In this document: piece by piece, positions 26,401-36,801 of the stretch
How positions within the stretch are numbered: position 1 is the stretch's first letter
Layout of the letters: the number at the start of each line of letters is the position of its first letter
Assembly (NCBI RefSeq): GCF_020740795.1
Contig: NC_067289.1
Coordinates: 24,912,608 to 24,976,607, forward strand
Length of the DNA: 64,000 nt
Source: Apus apus
Taxonomy: Eukaryota > Chordata > Aves > Apodiformes > Apodidae
Direction: 5' to 3'
Translations under genes and position numbers: made by a program
Notes under the pieces: generated by a model
What the model was told of the DNA's origin: nothing
Seen by the model: only the letters and a program-made list of their open reading frames with translations
The model's database searches: none

Positions 26401-29400
26401 GAGAAGTCTACAGAATTCAGGTTTTATATTTGCAGACACAGGCAGTTTAGGAAACGCTGCAGAACACCCTCCACCTTGGCTCAAGCCAGCTGAAAGGCCA
26501 GGTCCCAGCTCCAGACACTCACCTGTGAGGTGATTCACAAAATACAGCATGACTACAGCTATGAGTGACACTGAGGGGAAAAAGAAAAGGAACCACTTCA
26601 GCTGACAGGAAGTTTACAGTGAGAGAAGAACAGCTTTAACATTCAGCCAAGCAACAACTAAGATTTCTTCATGATAGCTAAAACCAAGGGGAGATGTTTT
26701 GCCAGCAGCATCTCTCAACTGCTTCTGAAAATTCCACTGTGCTCATAAGCAGCATGGTAACCCAGAAAAGGTTATTTCAGTTATACCAACAGCAGCCCTC
26801 AAACACAGCCTTTCAGTGTATCATTTACCTACCTTTTCACTCCCTCTTTACTCACTTACCCTTTCAGTTACCCTTTTTTTTTCCAAACACTGAAATTACT
26901 TTCACCAAATCACAAAGAAACCCACAAAACACTTCACTACTTTTGAGCTACTTTCAACACTGCCCCAGGTGAAAGTTCCAAGTGTAAGAAAGGAATTATT
27001 ACTCTTTTACAGGAAATAGCAAGAAAAAAAAGCCTAATCAAGCTTCCTGAATGTCCAGAACCCATTATCAGTGTTTTTAATACTTACAGCAAACACAAGC
27101 ACTGAAGAAGACTTCAAGAAACAAGTATCCTCTTGTGTCCAGAATCATCCCAGCTGCTATAGCAATAATTGCCAGCCCCAGGTTCTGGATAGACTGCATG
27201 CTGACACAGAGCACAGGGTTACCATGGGCAGAAGGCTCTTTTTAAAGAAAACAACATTAGCAGCACTGAACAAACAGTGAGATTAACTTCTCCCTGTTGA
27301 CTGGAGCACACACAGACATCCTGAAACTACAAGAGACTTCCTGCTGGACTGAACTGGGAGGAACTGGGAACCATTAGTGTGTGAGAACTGCCTGTTGTGC
27401 AGTTTTTCAGTGTCAGTGCCAGGTCCTGGTCACTGCAGGGCAGCACAGGCAGGTTTAAGTACTTACAAGCCATAAGCAGTTCCCAGCTGGTGTTCTGGAA
27501 CAACAAAGGCCACCATGGGCCACAGGGCACAGGCAAGCAGTGAGTAGGCCACTCCCAGCAAGGACTGGGGAAATAAATAACAAATACACAGATGTTTGCA
27601 TTTTTTTGCTGCAAGGCTCTAATAAATTAACATACTGGCTCTCCCCTTCTCCCAAAAGAGAGAGGAAAGCAAAACAGAGCAACAATAACACTTTCTGCAA
27701 TATTGTTCTAAATAAATATGCACATTCAGAAGGAGAGGGAACTTTTTCCAGGAGTGACCCACAAGCTCATCCCTACACCGAGTGCAGAGCCTGACTTGAA
27801 TACCCACAGGAAAAGATCAATGGTGCAATTCACTAGAAAAATACCCCAAAACCAAGACCCTGATACACTGCTCAGCACCATATTGAAGCCTGTGAGCCTT
27901 AGTTCAAAAGCAATTTCTCAGGGCATCTGCCCTAGGAAAGAGAAGTCAGCAACAAGGATTTTTATTGACTTTACCATCATCCAAAACAGCACATGAGAGT
28001 CGGCTTTAATACTAGTAGTGAGCTTCAGAACTACACCAAAAGAAGCAGTTTTAGGAGAAAAGCCAGCACGTGGCACAGGCAGCTAGTAAAGAGGAGTGTC
28101 CATGAAGCATGAGAGCAACCTGTGTGACAGAGCACCACCCAAGCACAGACACTGAGGAACTGAAACCTTCTGTGAAGGGCCAAGGACTTGCCACTCCACA
28201 CAACTCAGCATAACTCCACTTCTTATGTCATACTTAGCTGCAAGTCTCAGAGAATCAATTACCATTGCTATCCAGGGGTTCCAGAAGGTAAAAGCCAACA
28301 TAATGTGAGAAGCAAGTGTAGTTATTACAGCACACAAGACCCAGATGATGTTCTTCCCAAGTTTATCCACCAGGAGCCCAAAGACTGGAGACATGGGTGC
28401 TGAGATGATATACACAACGCTACAAAAGAATAATAAGAAGAGAGCTGAACACCAGCTGGCCATGGACAGCTTTCTGTGCCACACAATGCAAGTGTCTCCA
28501 GATAAAAAAACCATTTGCCCTTCTTACCTGTGAGGCCAAAAGAAAAAAAACACAGCAAAAAGAGCCAAACAGACCCCAGAACTCCCCCAGAAGGTCTGAA
28601 GACATGTAAACACTCACCACCCAGGGAAACAGAGACACACTTGGAGCCCTAGGAATCATATTCCAGCAAGTGTGGTGGTTTTTATTTGGGTTTTTTGTCA
28701 CCTTACAAATTAATCTTCAAACTTGGAAAATTTAGTTCATTTAATGTTGCTCTTAAACTGCTTTACCCAGAACAGAATCAGCAACACAAACAGAGGTTTT
28801 TCTTTCCAGCTTCTCAACGTGAACACCTAAACCATTTTTATTTCACCAAACACCCACACCTCCCAATTATCCCTTGGGCCACCTGAAATCCATCTCTTCA
28901 CTTCAGTGCAAGTCACCACCTGCAGCAGTAGAACCCAAACCTCCTCCCACATGGAGAGAGCCCTGCAACACAGCAGGAGCACACCTACTTGTTAAATCCA
29001 TCACAACACACCTGTTAATTGCACTTGCTTCTCGAGATGAGAATTTGAATTTCTCAATAAAGAAAACCCTAAAGAAAAAAAACAAACACAGATTTAGAAA
29101 AATGCACTTACATGACCTGAAAGAAAAACTAAGCTAGACAAAGTAAAGACACCAGCACCTAGTTTATAGAAGACTTAAATATTATCATGCAGTTTTGACA
29201 AACACTCCCTCCCAGGTCCTCATTTATCATGCATTTAAGGAGCTGATTAGCAGACTCTACAAGCTTTTGCCTAAGGACTATTCAAATTCCACTCTGGAGA
29301 AAGCATCCACAGCACAGCACCAACCTGCCACCTAATAATTAGGCACGAGCAATGAGCATTCTGTACCAGACCAAAGTGAGAATTTTTAGAATACATACAC

Positions 29401-32400
29401 AAGCAAAACACAAGCATCTCCTGAGCCCAGGAGACCTGCTTCTCTTTCCAAGTATACTCAGACCCTTCAAACTGAGCCACTGGATCACCTCAGGTGGCTC
29501 AAAGGGAAACCTACATATAAATACTTCCAGTTGAACTTGGTATATGCCCAAGTCAGCACATGAAGAGAACTTCAGTCCCCAGCTACACCTCCATCTAAGC
29601 TCCCACCTCACACTCAGCAGCTTCTGGATACGGAAGGAATTCTACTTGACAGCTGCCCACAGCTTTCCACACCCAAACTGATCCCATGCTTTAAATCTGG
29701 ATCAAGTTTTAATCAGCACTGGAGGGTACATTATGCTTTTGAGTTCCGACAGGTCAGTTCAAGCCAAGCAGGGGTGTTCCCCACACAGCTCAACTCTAAA
29801 TTATGTTAATTTGTACCACAGGTACAGAGAACAACTCCAGAAAGTGACAACCCACAGCACAGGCTTGCCAGGGCTCTGTAGCCACCTGGGATTCTTAAAT
29901 ATTAGCCTGCACCTCTCCCTTTGGAAGCAGCCAATCAAAACCCAAGCCAAATCCCAGGGGAAGAGCCACACAGGTGAGAGACACTTACTTTCCAAGCCCA
30001 ATGAAAGGAAAAACTGCTGCATAGTAACAGACACAGATGACAAAAATAAGCCACAAGGACAAGGAGAAGTCCTTGACATCCGTTAGCTTAATCACTTCAC
30101 CTGCAGTTGGGCAAGAGATAATGTTGTTTCAGTCACCACAAGCACATCTGAAATTCACCCACACTGAACAAACCCTGTGATGACAGGCCTGTTAATGCCA
30201 CCAACCAGCCTCTTGTCTCCAGTTTACTCAGGGAGAGCCAGTTAAGGACATGCAAGCCCTAAATCAACAGTGCCAAAGTCAAGAACAAATCATCTCTCCC
30301 ACATGACACTGGATGTACAAGTTCTCTAAAGCTTCTGAAAGTCTTAAGCAGAATTAAATGCAAACCATGTTTTCAAGGAAATGTTTAATGAAATGTCTGA
30401 AACCTCATGCTCTTGCTTGGATCTCAGCTTTAATTTTTAATTGGTCTAAGTCCTCCAACATGGAAAACTCAACACACTGACAGAGGAGCTGCGTGTTTTT
30501 GCTCAGCTACTGAAGGAGATAAGACCAAGTCCTTAAAACAAAGCACCAGTGGCAATGGCACAGATCAAACTGGTTTGAACTGGGAGGCTCTCCACATGCT
30601 TTATAAATAAAGCAGATGAGAGTGCACTTGCCTGTAAACTGCTCTTTAGAACTGTGCCAGAAATGAACTGAAAACTATGATTAAAGCTGATACTGTGGAA
30701 AAAACACTGAGCAGCTGCCACTGAATTATCCAAAATGCAAAGAGCAGTGGCAACTGGAAGGGCCTGTTCCAGAAGGAAAGGGTGAACCCAAGGCTGATCC
30801 AGCCCCACACTCACCTGTTTTCCCTTGCTCTTTACACAGGAGCTTCTCTGCTCTCTTGTCCAGATAAGCCAGGATTAAGGCACAGGCCAGTGATAAGAGA
30901 CACGTTACCCCACCTGCCAGGGGACAATGCCACATGTTTAGTTGTTGAATCAGGTAATAAACCAGCTTTTAAGCCCAGCTGGTGCAGTGTAACTTCACAC
31001 ATCCAATATAAATGAAGTTGGACAGCAGCTTGTAGCTGTACATCTCAGAGTAAGATGGAAATGCTGAAGCCTGTCACCTGAGACACCTGCCTTGAGCTGG
31101 AGCACATCCATTTTATTTACAACATCAGCATCACCCCCACCCAGCTCAGCCAAGCTCCTTACTGGTAACTCACAGTAACAGAAACAAAGCCTGAGCCCTC
31201 TTACCAACACCATGGCCTTAATACCCATGGCTCTGAAGGGCAGGAGCACAGACCCAAAGGCAGCTGTAATTGCACTTTTACATACCTGCCAACCACACAC
31301 AAGCTTTGACATGATTCCCTTCAGAAAGGGTCTCAAGTCTGTCCTCTGCTCAAAGCATGTTAAACATTTCATTTCCATAAGATACAAACTTGGATTTGGC
31401 ACCCAGAGAACTCAGCCAGCAGCTGCAGGCACCACACACTGCATAACAACAGTAGCCACTGACACAGTGTTTGAACTGCTCTTCCTACTCTCAAACAGAT
31501 TTCACCTGCCTTCAAGCTAGTGAGAAATGACTGACACACATGCAAGCTGTTCAAATTCAGAATCCCAAACCAGCAAATGATATAATTAAAAAGATTGCTG
31601 ACCTATCATGAGAGTTAACCCAAGAGTGCTGGGCCCAGTATATCCCAGGAGATCTTGAACTCTGGAGTATATCCATCCCATGATATTCATGTTCACTGTG
31701 CTCCCCTGGGCAGAAGAGACTCATGTGAAGGAGAATGTATTTCACAACTGTATGAATTCAGAAGGATCATTAGGCTTGTTGGAGAGGGTTTAAAACAAAC
31801 AGGTAAGATGCTACACAGGGAACATCAACGACCAGCCATCAGATTATTCCCTGCTGGCTGGGTCAGACAAATTAACTTTTGCAGCAATAATAAGGGTCAC
31901 AAACTGAACAGTGTTTAGGTGGAGACATTAGAAATGCCATAAAATCTACACCATGCACTGCATTAACTCCTAAACTGAGCTGAATGGAAGACACATGGAA
32001 GGAAACAGGATTCCCACCTGAGAGGCACCAGGAACAAGCAGGGGCTCCCCCCTTCTGCCCTGGGAGAAGGGATCCATGGCTGCAGTCCCCAGGCTAACAA
32101 CAACCATCTACAGTTCAGCTGAGGCACCTGCTAGTTAACAACAGCCTGACCACCACCCCAGGCATGACCAGCTCACCTCTCTTACCCAGGTAAATCCTGT
32201 GGTGCTGTAGGACACCCCAGGTTGCTGGGGAGAAGGCAGGGCCCCCCTCTCTTCACCACAGCCTGGTGTGTTGGAGTGAACCACCTCCTCCAGCAGCAGC
32301 TCCAGTGATGCATCAAACCCAGACAGCACCAGGGACACACACATCCTGCCAGAGCAGGTAAGGATGGGAGCCCAAAGCAGCCTCCCCAGCTCCCTGATCA

Positions 32401-34727
32401 GAGCCTGCACTCAGCCACCCAGATAAAGCAGCACATCCTGACGTGCCAAGAATCAATTAGCCAGATGAAATGCAGCACTGTGACTGTCCCTCCCAGTCAT
32501 CCCCACTCATGACACCACCAGGCTTCTGCAGAAGCTGGAGGTTCTAAGAAATCTTGTTAACCCATTTCCTTGTGTACCCTTTGTCTACCAACCACAGCTT
32601 TTCAACATTTTAAATTCAGATGTCAAATCCATTCCTAACTGGAGCTCCCTGGGGAGCAACAGAAATGCTGTTTTCCACCTGTTCCCCTGCCAAGAGAAGG
32701 TGCCCACCTTCAGGTCCAGGAATTAGAGCTACACAGGTGCCACACTTACAATTCTGGCCATGCTGAGCTGTAATCCAAACACCAGGTTTAACTCCTTGCC
32801 TTTAAACCAACTGACTGCATAAGTGTTTTGTGCCACAGCCAAGGACTCTCCCCCTATTCTGAAACAGAAGGAAAGCACAAAGGAACACACATTAATTGCA
32901 AGGTGCAAAGCAAGGAAGAAGCAATCCATCAGCTGCTGGCAATGCCAGGCTGGCCATTTCAGAGGAGCTGATCCCTGTACAGGCAGAGCTGATGCTTGTG
33001 TGCAAGGTAGTCAAGTCTTAAAGACAAATCCAAAGAGAACTGCAGTGTTGGGGATAATTAAGAGTGCAAGGCATCTTGATTGCCCTTGGCCACCTACAGA
33101 AACCAAATCAATGGGCAGCAGCTTCTCATTGAGCTTCAGCACTGAGCAACCAAGTGGTCTAGATCCTGACCCAAAAGAAACCAGAAGCAGGAATCTTACC
33201 TGGAATCTAAATTGATCAGAATCATCTGACCCTCTCAGCACAGCAGGGGCAGAGTTCCTAGCACTTTTGTGCTGTGGCACATTCCCAACTGGGAGATACT
33301 CATTCTGGCACTTGCTCTCATCTCGGGCCACCCGAGGAGCCCTGCTGGTTTTGTTGCTGCCAGTGATTCTTTTTACTCAGGGAATAAGAATGAGAAGGGG
33401 AACTGCAGCTCTGTCAGCTCCCTGGATGTCTTCATTTGGGTCCATTCATCATCCCTGAATTCAGCAGCCAGGTTTCCCAAACAGAAACAAAATCTGCAAA
33501 GTTCTGTTTTCTGCTTTTCTAACTTTCAGTTCTGCAGGGGATGCAGCTGAAGAACCTGCACCTCTACAGGTGCCTCAAAATCCATCAATTTTGCCTCTGA
33601 GTATCAACATGGCAGCAGTTTTCCAGGACACAGAGGGCAGGTCCTGGCCTCAGAGAGCACTATTCCCCTCCCAGACTCACCCAAATATGAATCTGCCTGC
33701 ATCCATCAGCCAGAAAGCATTGATCAGTGCTCCCAAAGCAAAAATCACCTGCCAGGTACACATTTAAGGGAAAATTATTACACTTGAAGCACTGAACAAA
33801 CCAGAAGCAACACAGAAACTGTCAGAAAACAGAAACCCTCACCACCTCCTTTGCACTTACCTGCCCAACACAAACAAAGACACTAAATATTATAGTTCCC
33901 AACCTGTAAGAAAAACAAAATCACTTAATGCAGAGCTAGAACCTTTTTTTTTCTTGGCTACAAAACACTCCATGAGGCCTGCAGCAAGGGAACAAGGGGG
34001 AGCTGACATGCAATAGAAGGGTCTCTGTAATAAGTGCTACAGCTTCATGTTGTAAAGGTCATACAGGTGTTTGCATTTTAAAGCCACTTTAGTGAAGCTG
34101 GAAGGGAAAGGAGGAGCATTTACACCGGAGGGAACTCCTAGATTGCACGAAGAAGGATTTGCAGAAGCTGCCGGCTCTGCAGCCCGGGCTCCAGGAGCAC
34201 TTCGAGCGTGCCCCGAGGGCCGCCAACGCCCCACTCACCGTATCCCGAACACCCTGTCGATCAGAAAGCCTCCGAAGAAGCAAAGGACCACGTTGGGCCA
34301 GGAGTACCAGGCGTAGAGCGACATGAACTGCGCCGTGTTCACCTTCATGTCCTGCAGGGGAGGGGGCAGGGCTGGAGGGAGCAGCCACCGGGGGGCAACC
34401 CCGGCGGCAAAGCAGCTCCGGCCGGGCTCGCAGCTACTCACCCGCTGCACCTGCGTCTGCAGCGCGGCCGGGCTGTCGTAGCAGAAGTAGCTGCCTGCGG
34501 AGGAGAGGAGCAGGCCTGAGCGCCGGGCCGCGCCGCGCCGCCCCGCCCGCCCCGCCGCACCCACCGAAGCCCAGGAAGCACATCAGGGCGAGGACGAGCA
34601 GGCGGTGCGGGAGGCGCCGCGGGTCGCAGAGCGCGGGCAGGGCCCGGGGGGGGCCCGGGGAGGAGCCGGAGCCGGAGCCGCCGCCATCGCGCCCCGGGCC
34701 CAGCAGCGCCCGCTCCTCCTCCGCCAT
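23331..34727 (-). CDS. MFSD1: MFSD1, lysosomal major facilitator superfamily transporter (complete gene, 16 coding exons)
   Basis: The conceptual protein matches vertebrate MFSD1 along its whole length as I remember the human sequence. The coding exons on the minus strand are 34565-34727, 34442-34494, 34239-34351, 33861-33903, 33681-33748, 32750-32858, 31603-31705, 30815-30913, 29989-30100, 29012-29068, 28263-28419, 27467-27564, 27088-27200, 26523-26570, 25987-26047 and 23331-23472. All introns are GT-AG and the lengths sum to 1539 bases (512 codons plus stop). The start is MAEEERALL, with an acidic dileucine motif (EERALL) of the kind that sends MFSD1 to lysosomes. MFS motif A-like loops occur at residues 99-110 (GGFLIDRVFGIR) and 320-330 (FGLLVDKLGKN), one in each six-helix half. 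Known biology: a 12-helix lysosomal protein stabilised by GLMP and reported to export dipeptides. No disabling change was seen. A shorter 466-residue product is possible from exon 15. Confidence 0.95.
25966..25971 (-). promoter_or_regulatory. Candidate intronic poly(A) signal, MFSD1 short form
   Basis: AATAAA on the minus strand, 11 bases after the in-frame TAA that follows exon 15. A GT-rich stretch (TTTGGTGGGTCTGTC) lies about 70 bases further on. Cleavage here would yield the 466-residue form with a very short 3' UTR. Confidence 0.5.
25987..26047 (-). CDS. MFSD1: MFSD1 coding exon 15 (alternative terminal exon)
   Basis: Encodes GDLNWSAKKREKLQKAAAT plus two bases of a Glu codon, the cytosolic tail. 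The donor GA|GTAAGT is near perfect. If it is not used, the frame reads GAG TAA and ends at residue 466 (...AAATE), nearly the human length (465, ending HTE as I recall). The stop codon thus lies across the first intron bases, and AATAAA follows at 25966-25971. Confidence 0.9.
26523..26570 (-). CDS. MFSD1: MFSD1 coding exon 14
   Basis: A 48-base exon encoding LSLIAVVMLYFVNHLT, the last membrane helix (helix 12). Acceptor CCCTCAG, donor ACAG|GTGAGT. Confidence 0.92.
27088..27200 (-). CDS. MFSD1: MFSD1 coding exon 13
   Basis: Encodes MQSIQNLGLAIIAIAAGMIL followed by DTRGYLFLEVFFSACVC, helix 11 and the approach to helix 12. Acceptor GTGTCAG, donor TGCT|GTAAGT. Confidence 0.95.
27467..27564 (-). 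CDS. MFSD1: MFSD1 coding exon 12
   Basis: Encodes SLLGVAYSLLACALWPMVAF then VVPEHQLGTAYG, helix 10 and the conserved VPEHQLGTAYG turn. Acceptor CCCCAG, donor GGCTT|GTAAGT. Confidence 0.95.
28263..28419 (-). CDS. MFSD1: MFSD1 coding exon 11
   Basis: Begins SVVYIISAPMSPVFGLLVDK and continues LGKNIIWVLCAVITT to FWNPWIAM. It spans helices 8-9 and the second-half motif-A-like loop (VDKLGKN). Acceptor TTTTGTAG, donor ATG|GTAATT. Confidence 0.96.
29012..29068 (-). CDS. MFSD1: MFSD1 coding exon 10
   Basis: A 57-base exon encoding VFFIEKFKFSSREASAIN, the loop after helix 7. Acceptor CTTTAG, donor AACAG|GTGTGT. The family sequence EKFGFSSQAASAIN aligns without gaps. Confidence 0.93.
29989..30100 (-). 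CDS. MFSD1: MFSD1 coding exon 9
   Basis: Encodes EVIKLTDVKDFSLSLWLIFV, then ICVCYYAAVFPFIGLGK. This is the end of the central loop and helix 7. Acceptor ACTGCAG, donor GGAAA|GTAAGT. Confidence 0.95.
30815..30913 (-). CDS. MFSD1: MFSD1 coding exon 8
   Basis: Encodes GVTCLLSLACALILAYLDKR followed by AEKLLCKEQGKTG. This is helix 6 and the start of the long central cytosolic loop joining the two MFS halves. Acceptor CTGGCAG, donor ACAG|GTGAGT. Confidence 0.95.
31603..31705 (-). CDS. MFSD1: MFSD1 coding exon 7
   Basis: Encodes GSTVNMNIMGWIYSRVQDLL and on to STLGLTLMI, a lumenal loop entering helix 6. Acceptor CCCAG, donor ATAG|GTCAGC, which is a weaker donor than those of the neighbouring exons. 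Confidence 0.93.
32750..32858 (-). CDS. MFSD1: MFSD1 coding exon 6
   Basis: Encodes IGGESLAVAQNTYAVSWFKG then KELNLVFGLQLSMARI. This is almost identical to the human segment as I remember it and is the most conserved exon in the gene (helices 4-5). Acceptor GTTTCAG, donor ATT|GTAAGT. Confidence 0.96.
33681..33748 (-). CDS. MFSD1: MFSD1 coding exon 5
   Basis: Encodes VIFALGALINAFWLMDAGRF followed by IFG, the helix 3-4 region. Acceptor CTGGCAG, donor TTTGG|GTGAGT. Family-conserved residues include the FWLM run. Confidence 0.93.
33861..33903 (-). CDS. MFSD1: MFSD1 coding exon 4
   Basis: A 43-base micro-exon encoding LGTIIFSVFVCVGQ, part of helix 3. Acceptor CTTACAG, donor CAG|GTAAGT. It is too short to stand out as an open frame and was found by matching the family sequence between exons 3 and 5. 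It restores phase 0. Confidence 0.9.
34239..34351 (-). CDS. MFSD1: MFSD1 coding exon 3
   Basis: Begins DMKVNTAQFMSLYAWYSWPN and ends GGFLIDRVFGIR. It covers helix 2 and the cytosolic motif-A loop that marks the N-terminal half of MFS carriers. Acceptor CCTGCAG, donor ATACG|GTGAGT. It ends two bases into the Arg codon. Confidence 0.94.
34442..34494 (-). CDS. MFSD1: MFSD1 coding exon 2
   Basis: Encodes residues 55-72, SYFCYDSPAALQTQVQR after the shared Gly, the first lumenal loop. The acceptor is CCGCAG and the donor CGG|GTGAGT. The 53 bases complete the codon opened by exon 1 and end on a codon boundary. Confidence 0.93.
34565..34727 (-). CDS. MFSD1: MFSD1 coding exon 1
   Basis: Encodes residues 1-54 plus one base. 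It holds the cytosolic N-terminus with a Gly/Ser/Pro-rich stretch (residues 15-29), the family-typical ALPALCDPRRLPHRLLVL segment, and the start of helix 1 (LALMCFLGFG). The start codon is the first ATG of a very GC-rich leader and matches the human N-terminus in position. The donor is TTCG|GTGGGT. The Gly/Ser region probably varies most between species. Confidence 0.93.
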
Positions 34728-34737
34728 CGCGCCGCCC

Positions 34738-34791
34738 CACGTGACCGGGGCCGCACGTGACCGCCCCGCACGTGACCGGCCCGCACGTGAC
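34738..34791 (-). promoter_or_regulatory. Four-copy CACGTGAC E-box / CLEAR-like array in the MFSD1 promoter
   Basis: Four copies of CACGTGAC (GTCACGTG on the gene strand) lie at 34738-34745, 34754-34761, 34769-34776 and 34784-34791, spaced 16, 15 and 15 bp. The nearest is 11 bases before the MFSD1 start codon. GTCACGTG matches eight of ten bases of the CLEAR element (GTCACGTGAC) bound by TFEB/TFE3 at lysosomal genes. USF and MYC/MAX also bind CACGTG. No TATA box is seen. Confidence 0.65.
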
Positions 34792-34824
34792 CGCTGCCGG
34801 CGCCCGCAGACCCGGAAGGCGGGT

Positions 34825-35286
34825 CCGTTCCCGCATCCCCCCCCGGTCAGCACAGGGGCCCGTTCCCGCATCCCCCCCTGCCCGCAGAGGGGCCCGTTCC
34901 CGCATCCCCCCCCGGTCAGCACAGGGGCCCGTTCCCGCATCCCCCCCTGCCCGCAGAGGGGCCCGTTCCCGCATCCCCCCCTCGGTCAGCACAGGGGCCC
35001 GTTCCCGCATCGCCCCCCGGGTCAGCAGAGGGGCCCGTTCCCGCATCCCCTCCTGCCCGCAAAGGGGCCCGTTCCCGCATCCCCCCCTTCCAGCACAGGG
35101 GCCCGTTCCCGCATCCCCCCCTGCCCGCAGACGGGCCCGTTCCCGCATCCCCCCCTGCCCGCAGACGGGCCCGTTCCCGCATCCCCCCCTCGGTCAGCAC
35201 AGGGGCCCGTTCCCGCATCCCCCCCTGCCCGCAGACGGGCCCGTTCCCGCATCCCCCCCTGCCCGCAGACGGGCCCGTTCCCGCAT
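34825..35286. repeat. GC-rich minisatellite upstream of MFSD1 (14 copies, 34-36 bp unit)
   Basis: The core CCGTTCCCGCAT recurs at 34825, 34860, 34894, 34929, 34963, 34999, 35035, 35069, 35103, 35137, 35171, 35207, 35241 and 35275. Units come in two kinds: a 34-bp type ending CTGCCCGCAGA and a 35-36-bp type ending CGGTCAGCACA, which alternate on the left and mix on the right. Each unit has a run of 6-9 C, so the minus strand is rich in G-runs. Long open frames here arise because the unit has no stop in any frame. They are not genes. Confidence 0.97.
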
Positions 35287-35325
35287 TCCAGAGGGCTGGA
35301 ACTAGAGCTCTCTAAGGTCCCTTCC
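35287..35325 (+). mobile_element. CR1 3'-end scrap abutting the minisatellite
   Basis: Sequence ending CTCTAAGGTCCCTTCCA resembles the last bases of CR1 elements. It directly follows the last minisatellite copy, so one may have inserted into or grown beside the other. Confidence 0.5.
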
Positions 35326-36569
35326 AGACACTGCACGAGCAAACCTCTTGTGCGCGGTGGGAAAGCCAAAAGCCGAAGGGGCAGGCTCACAGAGCTCCAC
35401 GGTGAGCGTTCAGGGAAATGCAAAAGCCTGTAACGTTCCCCCCCTGCCCGCCTCTCGGCAAGTCAAGTAACGTTGTTGGAGCCACTGGGTTTGAAAAGGG
35501 CTTCCCCTTGTTGGACAAACCCCTGGAAAAGTGGCTGAGTCGCCGTACAAGCTGTGTCAGGTTTCATGCTGCTGCAGCAACGTGTGTGCACATCAGCAGG
35601 TGGCAGACGGGGCTTTCTGCTGGAAATCTGCTCCTCGTGAGGGCAGAAATCCTAGTTACTTGAGGCGGAGGACTGACTCGGCTTTCCAGGAGGACGGAGG
35701 GAGAGGCAGTGGCTGCGAAGCAAGAGGTCCCCTTCCCAGCCACCCTCCCATTGGATCAGCAACCACTCCAGAAAGGCAGGATAAATGTTCAAACCCTGCT
35801 TGTGGCGCATCCACTGTGAACTTTTCCCTTCATCCGTGTGTTTTAACAAATGTGTCAGGAGAAAACGATGACCTGGGGCCGCATTTTCCGCTGCCACGAA
35901 CCGGTCGAGTCCTTTGAAACCAGCCCAGCCCTCTCCGGTTACTGCAGCTGCTCTTCAAGACATGAAGGTCCTGAGCTGCAGATCTTCCTCCTGAAGGAAC
36001 CCGAGCGCTCATCTCCAGGGCTTCCCGGCCACCTGAGGGAGCTCGAAGGCCACGCAGCCCACCTTGACTTTCAGCGGGGCCATCACTAAAGGAAAATCGT
36101 TGATATTCAGAGAGAAAAGGGAGCCCAGAGCGCAAGCCTGTGGCAGGGGGGAAAAACACAACCTTTTTCCTAAGGAACTAGCCCGGTTATTCTAGGAGAG
36201 CGCTGTCATGCAGACAGTACTTTTCTAGGTCTCTCTGATCCAGAGAGCTTCCAACCTCCAACTTCATCATTGTCTTAAGCAGTAATACTTTGCTTTTATC
36301 CTTTAATACTCTCACATCCCGTCCAAATCAGCCTGCTGTGCAACTCAGCACAGTGACACGATGCTCTTTTGACAAAGGATCCCACAGAAACTGTTTTCTT
36401 TAACTTTTGATCAATTTTATCAGCCAGTTTATTTAAAGGAAGATCTAGAAAAACTTATTTTATCTCCGAGGTCTCAGAAAGCCCTTCTAGCCCCCATAAT
36501 CAAAGCAACAGGAAAAATACCTGGGGAGTGAGCATGTTGAACTGAAATTTCTAGTGTAGGATGAAATTT

Positions 36570-36801
36570 CTGGGAAGAGGCTTTTTTAAAGGGCTTGTAG
36601 TGAGAGGACAAGGGGGGATGGATTAAAACTGGAAAAGGGGAGATTTAGGTTGGACATGAGGAAGAAATTATTTGCTGTGAGGGTGGTGAGAGCCTGGCCC
36701 AGGCTGCCCAGGGAAGCTGTGGCTGCCCCATCCCTGGCAGTGTTGAAGGGCCCCTTTAAGGCCCCTTCCAACCCAAACCAGTCTGGGATTCTATGATAAT
36801 A
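36570..36801 (+). mobile_element. CR1 LINE 3'-end fragment with internal deletion
   Basis: Runs from the GGGCTTGTAGTGAGAGGAC block to the tail GTCTGGGATTCTATGATA. The block from GCAGGTTGGATGGGG to the usual GATCTTT (about 90 bases in sibling copies) is absent, and GTTGAAGGGC joins CCCTTTAAGG directly. Confidence 0.92.

Larger units (their letters stand above)
34200..34830. promoter_or_regulatory. CpG island over MFSD1 promoter and exons 1-3
   Basis: Very GC-rich with many CpG dinucleotides, in contrast to the AT-rich introns to the left. It covers the first three coding exons and the E-box array, as expected for a TATA-less housekeeping promoter. The minisatellite to the right continues the GC-rich block to about 35.29 kb. 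Confidence 0.75.

Noticed and set aside
34438-35433. Long open frames (up to 236 codons on minus, 230 on plus) across the minisatellite upstream of MFSD1
   Set aside because: The 34-36 bp unit has no stop in any frame and shifts frame at each copy, so open frames arise on both strands. The minus-strand frames run into exon 1-2 DNA in the wrong frame.
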